This document shows positions 1 through 4,466 of a stretch of DNA of 6,145 nt, piece after piece. A model generated the notes under the pieces. That model was not told the origin of the DNA, did no database searches, and was given only the letters and a program-made list of their open reading frames with translations. Position 1 is the first letter of the stretch. The number at the start of each line of letters is the position of its first letter. The position numbers were made by a program, and so were the translations under genes. Source of the DNA: Anaerolineales bacterium (GTDB taxonomy: Bacteria; Chloroflexota; Anaerolineae; 4572-78; J111); contig JAAUSP010000466.1 in assembly GCA_012032575.1 (NCBI GenBank), forward strand, positions 1 to 6,145. The letters run 5' to 3'.

Positions 1-123
1 TTGCAGGCCCAACGACTGCATCAGAGCGATGTCGTCAGGCCAGCGATGGTAATGATCGCAGGCCACATCGCCGTTGCTGCCATCCACAATTTTGCCGGGC
101 GTATGAGCAAAACGATCCCAAAT
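1..123 (-). pseudogene. GH1 family beta-glucosidase, 5'-truncated by an insertion sequence and cut by the window edge
   Basis: Reading the minus strand from 123 to 1 gives 41 codons starting [15 protein letters not shown] and continuing [19 protein letters not shown]. This is the highly conserved N-proximal block of glycoside hydrolase family 1 (typically '[34 protein letters not shown]'), which follows the first barrel strand. GH1 enzymes hydrolyse beta-glucosides and beta-galactosides, usually cellobiose-type oligosaccharides in the cytoplasm. The catalytic acid (NEP) and nucleophile (ENG) motifs would lie beyond the left edge. Family members normally carry about 40 residues before IWD, including the 'FLWG.ATA.YQ.EG' segment. 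None of that is seen here: upstream of the Ile codon the frame enters the insertion sequence and meets a TGA at 198-196. The gene has lost its start and is probably inactive unless translation begins inside the element. Confidence 0.85.
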
Positions 124-137
124 CAGCAATTCCCGGA
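124..137 (+). repeat. Terminal inverted repeat of the IS (transposase 3' side)
   Basis: CAGCAATTCCCGGA reads inward from the left end and matches the complement of 1715-1728 at all 14 positions. Similarity stops right after the repeat (AACTTGCAT here against GGTAAGAGT at the other end). It abuts the last GH1-like codon at 121-123. Confidence 0.85.
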
Positions 138-203
138 ACTTGCATATCTGAACAGAAATCAGGACTTGTCCGGGCAAAGCGGGGTGGGTTTTCCATCATA
201 ACA

Positions 204-238
204 GGTCAAAATCAGGTCAGGGTTGCGGTCAAAATCAG
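204..238 (-). repeat. Subterminal 12-bp direct repeats inside the IS
   Basis: GGTCAAAATCAG occurs at 204-215 and again at 227-238, a 23-bp period (CTGATTTTGACC on the transposase strand). A shorter related sequence (CTGATTT on the minus strand) lies near 157-163. They sit in the non-coding stretch between the transposase stop codon and the left terminal repeat, where some elements carry extra transposase-binding sites. That role is inference; the repeat itself is directly visible. Confidence 0.6.
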
Positions 239-257
239 CTTGTTTTTGCCCGTCAAG

Positions 258-289
258 CAGGGGGCAACTGCCGCAGGGTGATTGCCCTG
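258..289 (-). other. Imperfect hairpin downstream of the transposase stop
   Basis: CAGGGGGCAA (258-267) can pair with TTGCCCTG (282-289), giving an eight-pair stem with a two-base bulge and a loop of about 14 bases, some 35 bases beyond the transposase stop codon. No T-run follows on the minus strand, so it is not a canonical intrinsic terminator. It may limit read-through or be incidental. Confidence 0.3.
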
Positions 290-324
290 AGCCAACGATA
301 GAAACAGAAAGGAGATTGGGTGGC

Positions 325-1632
325 TCAGGTGGTATCATGAATAACAATCCGCCCTTCAATGTGGAACCCAAAGGCAATGGCCCGCCAGATTTCGGCCATC
401 GAAGCCAGGGGCAGTTCATAAAACAGCGAACGCATCCGCTCCCATAAGAAGCGTTTACTGCCGGCTTTGTGCCAGGCCGCTTGAAAGAGTTGGCAAGCCA
501 GTTGTTGGGCCTGGTCAACGGCAAAAGCCAGCATCATCAACAGCGCCAGGACCACGGATAAGTTATTTTGACCATGTCCGAAGTTATGCTCGAACTGATA
601 TCCTTGGTTCTTCAAGGTATTGAAGGTCTCATTTTCGATCTTCCAGCGAGACCGACCGCCCCGCATCAAGTCAAACGCATTGGTTTCGCTGATCGTGAAA
701 TCGGTAATCCAACTGAAATGTTGGGTTTGGTCCCCCTTGATTTCCCAATATTCCAGAAAGTTGACCCGCACCTCGGGGTTGGACTCGTTGAGCGGCACTT
801 CGTTAAGAAACCGAAACCGATGGGTAACGCCGGCTTCCACCCGCTCAAACTCCGTTGTTTTACCGGCACTATGCGCCTGAGCCACATACTCGAACAGATA
901 CGTATGGTCGCCCGGCTTGACCCCCAAAATAAAGCGGAATTTGTATTGTTTGAGGGTGTTGAGATGCGGGGCATTGGCGCTCAAGGCATCTTCAAGGATG
1001 ATCAGCGGTAAACCCGGATAATCCTTATGCAAGGCCGCCAATAACCGTTTCGCCGCATTCCGTTCACAATCGTTCTTCGTCTCACCGTCCTGTTTGATAA
1101 TCGGTTCCGGCATCAACGGAATGACCGTTTTTTGGTCCGGATGCACGAGAGCCACCCCCAACATTTGATGCGCGTAGGTGATTTCCCCCGTCCGATGGTT
1201 CGCCCGTTGCAGACACGCTTCACAATGGACCTTTTTTGAACTGAAATAGCCGGTCCCATCCAGCGACGCCAGGTAATATTGCCCCATAAACCTCATCTTC
1301 TCCAGTTCCTTCCCCCGTTGTAACTGCTGTACCACCGCTTTGAACAACGGTCGAAGGCTCTCCGGCGCTACTTCATCCAATATCGTTCTCATTTGCGTAT
1401 CGCTCGGTACAGCTTCAAGGCCGAACACCCGCCCCAGATTCTCCGGTTTGGTCCGACGCCGATCAAAGGCTAACAGGGACGGGTCTTTCAAGGCGAACAT
1501 GGCAAACCCAGACATCAGGGCATCTTCCAGGCTAATCTCTATATTCATGGGCCGATGCTCTTTGATTTTCCCAAAGCCCTGGCGTACCAGTTGAAACAAC
1601 CCGTCTGCTGATAAATATTGGCGTGCCTTCAT
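325..1632 (-). CDS. IS4-like DDE transposase, full length (435 aa)
   Basis: This protein would cut and join the ends of the surrounding element. It is intact, with no internal stop or frameshift. Candidate catalytic residues are D125 in SLDGTGYFSS, D215 in LIILEDALSAN and E333 in RSRWKIENETFN. The last block resembles the IS4-type signature, with R329, E333 and K341 in the usual order but one residue more than normal before the lysine. An HCEAC motif (136-140) just after the first Asp could be a small metal-binding insert, as seen in related transposases. The C-terminal part (355-385) is helical and rich in Leu, Ala and Gln. The ATG at 1632 was chosen because AAAGGGG lies 7 bases upstream and a TATAAT box is further upstream within the element. 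Since both the ORF and the ends are intact, the element may still be mobile. The family name (IS4 against ISNCY/ISDol1-like) is uncertain. Confidence 0.9.
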   Translation of the reverse strand: MKARQYLSADGLFQLVRQGFGKIKEHRPMNIEISLEDALMSGFAMFALKDPSLLAFDRRRTKPENLGRVFGLEAVPSDTQMRTILDEVAPESLRPLFKAVVQQLQRGKELEKMRFMGQYYLASLDGTGYFSSKKVHCEACLQRANHRTGEITYAHQMLGVALVHPDQKTVIPLMPEPIIKQDGETKNDCERNAAKRLLAALHKDYPGLPLIILEDALSANAPHLNTLKQYKFRFILGVKPGDHTYLFEYVAQAHSAGKTTEFERVEAGVTHRFRFLNEVPLNESNPEVRVNFLEYWEIKGDQTQHFSWITDFTISETNAFDLMRGGRSRWKIENETFNTLKNQGYQFEHNFGHGQNNLSVVLALLMMLAFAVDQAQQLACQLFQAAWHKAGSKRFLWERMRSLFYELPLASMAEIWRAIAFGFHIEGRIVIHDTT

Positions 1633-1639
1633 AAGAATG

Positions 1640-1646
1640 CCCCTTT
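1640..1646 (-). promoter_or_regulatory. Ribosome binding site of the transposase gene
   Basis: AAAGGGG on the minus strand ends seven bases before the ATG at 1632-1630. It supports this start codon over later ones. Confidence 0.55.
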
Positions 1647-1695
1647 GCCTTATTGTTTGTTGTCCGAGAGCTACCCTTTACGAAAACCTAACCGT

Positions 1696-1701
1696 ATTAT
1701 A
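1696..1701 (-). promoter_or_regulatory. -10 box of the transposase promoter (TATAAT)
   Basis: A consensus TATAAT lies on the minus strand 63 bases upstream of the transposase ATG and inside the element. No good TTGACA is present at 16-18 bp spacing; the corresponding -35 position falls within the terminal inverted repeat (AATTCC/TTCCCG). Such overlap would let a transposase bound to the end repress its own promoter, which is inference. Confidence 0.5.
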
Positions 1702-1714
1702 ACACACTCTTACC

Positions 1715-1728
1715 TCCGGGAATTGCTG
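1715..1728 (-). repeat. Terminal inverted repeat of the IS (transposase 5' side)
   Basis: The complement of this segment reads CAGCAATTCCCGGA inward and is identical over 14 bp to the opposite end at 124-137. It lies 60 bp beyond the stop codon of the neighbouring peptidase gene. Confidence 0.85.
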
Positions 1729-1788
1729 GAACTTAAAGACAGTTTGATCGCCTCACGTTTCCTCGCGTCCTCGCCTCCCCGGTCATCT

Positions 1789-2907
1789 TCAGGTGGTTTC
1801 GAGGCGGTTATAGCGCTTCAATACGGCCCGCAGCCGGTCGTGTGGCAGGGCGTAAACCGTGTTGCCGTTGATGCCCTGCATGGTCTCGCCGGCCACCAGC
1901 GCATTGATAATGGCTTCTTCAGTGGCCCGAATAACGGCGCTGAACAGCGGGTCGAGTTGGTCGTTGGGCAGCATCTCAAGTTGGCGCAGGCCGGTGCGCT
2001 GCGCTGCCCCCGGATTGGCCGTGGAAAAGGCGATAAAAATATCGCCGGAGGTATTGGCGCCGGTGCTGCCCAGGCGAGCCAATCCCAGCGGGACTCGCCG
2101 GGCCAGCCGCTTGAGCTGATGGGGCAGCAGCGGCGCGTCGGTGGCGACCACGACGATGATCGAGCCGTTTTGGACTGGGCCGGCCAAATGAAAAACGGGG
2201 CGATCCTCGGTGAGTTCCAGTCCTGCCGGCACACCGGCAATGGTCAACTCACTTCTGGAACCATAATTCGCCTGGACCAAAACGCCGACCGTGTAGGCTT
2301 CCCATTGGCGTGAGGCCGTGCCGATCCCGCCTTTAAAACCGTGACAGATCATGCCGGTCCCCCCACCGACGCCGCCTTCGGGCACAGGTCCACCGCTCGC
2401 CCCATCGAGGGCGGCAAAGACGTGCTCAGGCTTGACGTGGAAGCCGTTGATGTCGTTCAGGCTGCCGTCGTAGGTTTCGGCCACCACCGGCATGAGCCAA
2501 AAACTGTCGCTGCCGGGCAGGGCCTCGAAAAAACCGTGCCGGTGCATCCAGGCCACGGTGGCATCGCGGGCCACGCCGACGCTGTGAGTGTTGGTCAGCA
2601 CAATCGGGCTTTCTAAAAAACCGGACTCTTCCAGCCAGGCGGTCCCGGTCATTTCACCGTTGCCGTTGAGGGTATAACTCCCGGCAAAGACCGGCTGGTA
2701 GGTTTTGGCGCGTGGCAGCACAGCCGTTACCCCGGTTCTGACCGGCCCCTGGCCGACCACCAGTTTTCCCTCGCCGTGAATGAGGGTGGTGTGGCCCACT
2801 TCGACTCCCGGAACATCGGTGATGGCGTTGAGGGGGCCGGGTGTCCCTCGAAACGGGATGCCGAGGGCGCGGGCGCGAGGTTTCTGGAGAGGTAGTTGAT
2901 TCGTCAT
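1789..2907 (-). CDS. P1/S58 family aminopeptidase (DmpA-like, self-processing)
   Basis: The product is a 372-aa Ntn-hydrolase-fold peptidase of MEROPS family S58 (Pfam Peptidase_S58), whose characterised members DmpA and BapA cleave N-terminal D- or beta-amino acids from short peptides. Family blocks in order are ITDVPGVEVGHTT (29-41), GNGEMTGTAWLEESG (82-96), LTNTHSVGVARDA (104-116), GGVGGGTGMICHGFKGG (178-194) and VGVLVQANYGSR (207-218). The expected self-cleavage site is Gly248-Ser249 in VQNGSIIVVVATDAPL, with Ser249 becoming the nucleophile of the beta chain. This is within one residue of the DmpA site. Tyr146, Asn214, Ser287 and Asp289 match expected active-site positions, as far as I remember the family. 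The length is full (DmpA is about 375 aa). No signal peptide is visible, so it is probably cytoplasmic. No Shine-Dalgarno precedes ATG 2907. The substrate cannot be inferred from context. Confidence 0.93.
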   Translation of the reverse strand: MTNQLPLQKPRARALGIPFRGTPGPLNAITDVPGVEVGHTTLIHGEGKLVVGQGPVRTGVTAVLPRAKTYQPVFAGSYTLNGNGEMTGTAWLEESGFLESPIVLTNTHSVGVARDATVAWMHRHGFFEALPGSDSFWLMPVVAETYDGSLNDINGFHVKPEHVFAALDGASGGPVPEGGVGGGTGMICHGFKGGIGTASRQWEAYTVGVLVQANYGSRSELTIAGVPAGLELTEDRPVFHLAGPVQNGSIIVVVATDAPLLPHQLKRLARRVPLGLARLGSTGANTSGDIFIAFSTANPGAAQRTGLRQLEMLPNDQLDPLFSAVIRATEEAIINALVAGETMQGINGNTVYALPHDRLRAVLKRYNRLETT

Positions 2908-2941
2908 TAGCTTTTATTTAACTGTTGTTGAATGGGCATTT

Positions 2942-3388
2942 TTATAAGCTGTCGTCGCTGAGGACGCGAAAAACCTCGACAATTCCCGCTTGCAGGGTAA
3001 CTTCGGCCTGACCGTCTCTGATGGCAATATCCGGTCCGGGCGACAGGAGCGGTTGCAAACGGCCCTGACGCGGCAGGCTAAAATGCAACTGGCCGACACA
3101 AGCTTCGGGGCTGGTGTTAATCACGAACAAGAGCGCTTCCCGGTCGTTTCGCTGCACCAGGGTGACAATGTGTTCGGCCGGGTCTGCTTCAACTTCAGGT
3201 AACAGGTCGTGGTATTTAACTAAGTCTTTCATGGTCTGATTCTGATAAGTACAGGTAATTGACTTGAGATTTGTCCCCAGCGTCTCCACAATCGTGAAGA
3301 ATGCAATAATAATGCTGTTTTTAAAGTATGTCGAATTTCCGGGCTGCAAGCGAAACAGGGCCGGATCAATCGGGCCAGCCTCGTTCAT
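2942..3388 (-). pseudogene. Chimeric remnant: glycoside hydrolase C-terminal domain behind a permease-like segment
   Basis: The open frame encodes 148 aa. From Met53 (ATG 3232-3230) the sequence reads as one beta-rich domain: HIVTLVQRNDREALLFVINTS, then short strands, ending LQAGIVEVFRVL. This is the pattern of the small C-terminal beta-sandwich found in GH42-type beta-galactosidases and other glycosidases ('...RR.G..YLFVLNHT......L......L.L.P.GV.VL'). No catalytic barrel is present. Residues 1-52 look unrelated and include YFKNSIIIAFFTIVETL (21-37), which resembles the first membrane helix region of CUT1 sugar ABC permeases (MalG type). No ribosome binding site precedes either ATG. It ends 34 bp before the peptidase gene on the same strand. 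I interpret it as fused debris of a sugar locus. Alternatively, the part from 3232 could be a free-standing 96-aa protein. The family match is from memory and tentative. Confidence 0.55.
3276..3388 (-). other. Possible fragment of a CUT1-type sugar ABC transporter permease
   Basis: Residues 9-37 of the ORF starting at 3388 (PALFRLQPGNS followed by YFKNSIIIAFFTIVETL) follow the pattern seen in MalG/UgpE permeases, where a periplasmic segment is followed by '(Y/F)..NS(L/I)(I/V)(I/V)A....(V/I)GTL' entering a membrane helix. After about residue 40 the resemblance stops. The match is short and hydrophobic, so chance similarity is possible. Confidence 0.35.
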
Positions 3389-3407
3389 AAGGCGCTGTTT
3401 ACTGGCT

Positions 3408-3424
3408 CGGCGAGTTCATCGCCG
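3408..3424. other. Small hairpin in the intergenic region
   Basis: CGGCGA and TCGCCG form a six-pair stem around a five-base loop, extendable by a G-T and a G-C pair. No T-run follows on either strand, so it does not look like a terminator. It sits just left of the first 13-bp direct repeat. Together with the promoter and repeats it makes up the roughly 300-bp stretch (3233-3534) lacking a confident gene. Confidence 0.3.
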
Positions 3425-3427
3425 GGC

Positions 3428-3440
3428 GAGTTATGATATT
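3428..3440 (+). repeat. 13-bp direct repeat, copy 1 (upstream of marR)
   Basis: GAGTTATGATATT is identical to 3487-3499, 59 bp further on. This copy lies upstream of the -35 box and is followed by TAACG. It could be a distal regulator-binding site; the repeat is seen and the function is inferred. Confidence 0.6.
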
Positions 3441-3472
3441 TAACGATGGTGTGGAAACCTATGAGACCCATC

Positions 3473-3501
3473 TTGACAGGAAAACAGAGTTATGATATTA
3501 T
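3473..3501 (+). promoter_or_regulatory. Sigma70-type promoter of the marR gene
   Basis: TTGACA (3473-3478) and TATTAT (3496-3501) are separated by exactly 17 bp, a near-consensus housekeeping promoter. Transcription would start near 3508, giving a leader of about 27 bases without a Shine-Dalgarno sequence before the ATG at 3535. Confidence 0.75.
3487..3499 (+). repeat. 13-bp direct repeat, copy 2 (overlaps the -10 box)
   Basis: GAGTTATGATATT is identical to 3428-3440. Its last four bases are the start of the TATTAT -10 element, so a protein bound here would block RNA polymerase. Confidence 0.6.
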
Positions 3502-3516
3502 TTCAACATCAAATTA

Positions 3517-3528
3517 TTTAACATTAAA
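3517..3528. promoter_or_regulatory. Palindrome TTTAA-N2-TTAAA, candidate MarR operator
   Basis: TTTAACATTAAA has perfect five-base arms around two central bases and lies between the predicted transcription start and the marR start codon. MarR proteins commonly repress their own genes by binding AT-rich palindromes in this position. In AT-rich DNA such a palindrome can also arise by chance. Confidence 0.4.
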
Positions 3529-3534
3529 CAAACA

Positions 3535-3981
3535 ATGCCAACCCACTATCAAGGAACCGACCAGGAAATTCTGGCCCTCAATACTTTTATAAAATTAACC
3601 CGTGCCGCCGAGTCGCTGCTGGCTCGGTTGCAGCATCGCGGCACAATGGCGAATTTAACGGTGAGCCAGTTTGGGGTGCTGGAATCGCTCTATCACCTCG
3701 GCCCATTATCGCCCGGCGACCTGTCCACCAAGCTATTGAAGAGCGGCGGCAATATCACTCTGGTTATTGACAACCTGGAAAAACAAGGTTTGGTTCAGCG
3801 TGAGCGCGATACAGTGGACCGCCGCATGATTATTGTTTCACTCACCCCGGCGGGTCGTGATTTGATTGGCAAGATTTTTCCTGCTCACGTTGCCGCCGTT
3901 GTCGAAGAAATGAGTTATCTCACCGCCGCAGAGCAGCAGTTACTCGGCGATTTGTGTTACAAACTGGGTAAGCGGGAATGA
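3535..3981 (+). CDS. MarR family transcriptional regulator
   Basis: The 148-aa protein has the standard MarR layout. An N-terminal dimerisation helix (about 10-36) is followed by a winged helix-turn-helix: LTVSQFGVLESLYHLGPLSPGDLS (41-64), recognition helix GNITLVIDNLEKQG (72-85) and a wing with the conserved DRR at 95-97, ending in IVSLTPAGRDLI. C-terminal helices (114-146) complete the dimer interface. Such proteins are dimeric repressors released by small phenolic ligands, by oxidation or by stress. Only one cysteine (Cys141, near the C-terminus) is present, so a two-cysteine redox switch is unlikely. The start codon fits a strong promoter 34-62 bp upstream, but no Shine-Dalgarno is seen. 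The gene may control itself, the downstream DUF5519 gene 157 bp away or the divergent genes; its ligand is unknown. Confidence 0.93.
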   Translation: MPTHYQGTDQEILALNTFIKLTRAAESLLARLQHRGTMANLTVSQFGVLESLYHLGPLSPGDLSTKLLKSGGNITLVIDNLEKQGLVQRERDTVDRRMIIVSLTPAGRDLIGKIFPAHVAAVVEEMSYLTAAEQQLLGDLCYKLGKRE

Positions 3982-4138
3982 TGTTAGATTGAACTTTTTG
4001 AAATATGCGGTGGTGAGTTTGTAAAACAGAGATATGAGTCTCAGAGTCATTGGCAGCAAACTTCTCGCTTCGCCCTTGTTCCGGCAGCTTCGCCTGCCCG
4101 AATTTGTGACGCTGCTGTTTATTCGCAGGAGGGTAACA
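3982..4138 (+). other. Intergenic region between marR and the DUF5519 gene
   Basis: This 157-bp gap contains a weak hairpin (GGCAG 4083-4087 with CTGCC 4094-4098) without a T-run, so there is no convincing terminator after marR. I see no promoter close to consensus. An open frame extends upstream from the DUF5519 gene to 4034 but lacks family similarity and a binding site, so I treat it as non-coding. Co-transcription from the marR promoter is possible. Confidence 0.4.
4127..4133 (+). promoter_or_regulatory. Strong ribosome binding site deciding the DUF5519 start
   Basis: AGGAGGG ends five bases before the ATG at 4139, near-perfect complementarity to the 16S anti-Shine-Dalgarno. It selects 4139 over the in-frame ATG at 4034. 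Confidence 0.85.
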
Positions 4139-4465
4139 ATGCCCGTTCATGGAGCCAAAGAACAAATCACCCAGGCGCTGCTGGCCTGGGAAGGGGTAAC
4201 GACCGAGCCGCATCGTTTTGGCGGTACCGAATACCGGCTGGGCCGGCGCGAAATCGGCCATATTCACGGCGATTATCTGGTGGATATTCCTTTCCCCAAA
4301 AAGGTGCGGGATGAGGTGGTGGCGGCGGGTCGGGCCGAACCGCATCATATTTTGCCCAAAACCGGTTGGATCAGTTTTTACCTGCGCCAGCCCGCCGATG
4401 TTGAAGAGGCAATCAGTCTGCTCCGCCAGTCGTTTGAATTGGCAGTTAAGCAGCGAAACAAATAA
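4139..4465 (+). CDS. DUF5519 ('luciferase-domain') family protein
   Basis: This 108-aa protein matches the small family annotated as luciferase domain or DUF5519 (PF17648, from memory). Typical blocks are EPHRFGGTEYRLGRREIGHIHG (23-44), VDIPFPKKVRDEVVAAGRAEPHH (48-70) and ILPKTGWISFYLRQPADVEEAI (71-92). The family's name comes from a domain in some eukaryotic proteins. Bacterial members have no established biochemical role that I know of, and the name should not be read as evidence of light production. The conserved histidines (H25, H41, H43, H69, H70) may form a binding site, which is inference. No signal peptide or membrane segment is present. The start is fixed by the AGGAGGG site; an upstream in-frame ATG would add 35 residues unlike the family. 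Its stop is one base from that of the convergent kinase gene. Confidence 0.82.
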   Translation: MPVHGAKEQITQALLAWEGVTTEPHRFGGTEYRLGRREIGHIHGDYLVDIPFPKKVRDEVVAAGRAEPHHILPKTGWISFYLRQPADVEEAISLLRQSFELAVKQRNK

Positions 4466-4466
4466 T

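Larger units (their letters stand above)
124..1728 (-). mobile_element. Complete IS4-like insertion sequence, 1605 bp
   Basis: The element is bounded by a perfect 14-bp inverted repeat, CAGCAATTCCCGGA at 124-137 and its complement at 1715-1728, and encloses one transposase gene in the minus orientation. The left boundary is supported independently: GH1 homology of the flanking gene ends at 121-123, immediately outside the repeat. About 85 bp of promoter region precede the transposase, and about 190 bp of non-coding DNA with short direct repeats lie between its stop codon and the left end. The flanks (...GATCCCAAAT on the left, GAACTTAAAG... on the right) share no direct repeat, so no target-site duplication is visible. 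I cannot assign the IS family with certainty. The protein has an IS4-type DDE fold, and I would first compare it with ISNCY/ISDol1-like and IS4 members. Confidence 0.88.
3385..3471 (-). other. Possible 28-aa ORF overlapping the next start codon
   Basis: ATG at 3471-3469 opens a 28-codon frame (GFHTIVKYHNSPGDELAEP in its middle) ending TGA at 3387-3385, which overlaps the ATG at 3388 as ATGA. GC-rich third positions are compatible with former coding. No ribosome binding site is seen, and the start overlaps the -35 region of the divergent marR promoter. It may be only a remnant. The IVKYHN stretch resembles LVKYHD of the ORF downstream. Confidence 0.2.

Noticed and set aside
159..524. Minus-strand ORF of 121 codons at the left end of the insertion sequence
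   Set aside because: It overlaps the transposase C-terminus in another frame and has no recognisable domain. A second accessory gene in the element is not supported.
568..1011. Plus-strand ORF of 147 codons opposite the transposase
   Set aside because: It is fully antisense to the intact transposase, has no family resemblance and no ribosome binding site; it is a shadow frame.
1618..2313. Plus-strand ORF of 231 codons
   Set aside because: It crosses the end of the insertion sequence and then runs antisense through the P1 peptidase gene. Its low-complexity Gly/Ala/Gln composition is typical of a reverse shadow of a GC-rich gene.
2908..2940. Ten-codon leader ORF (ATG 2940, stop overlapping the peptidase ATG as TAATG)
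   Set aside because: It has no ribosome binding site and no attenuator-like codon run or hairpins. A short frame like this is expected by chance in an AT-rich spacer.
4083..4098. Hairpin GGCAG/CTGCC as a terminator for marR
   Set aside because: The stem has only five pairs and no T-run follows, so it does not meet the criteria for an intrinsic terminator.
4034..4138. In-frame N-terminal extension of the DUF5519 protein from ATG 4034
   Set aside because: The extra 35 residues do not look like the family, no ribosome binding site precedes 4034, and a near-perfect AGGAGGG precedes the ATG at 4139.
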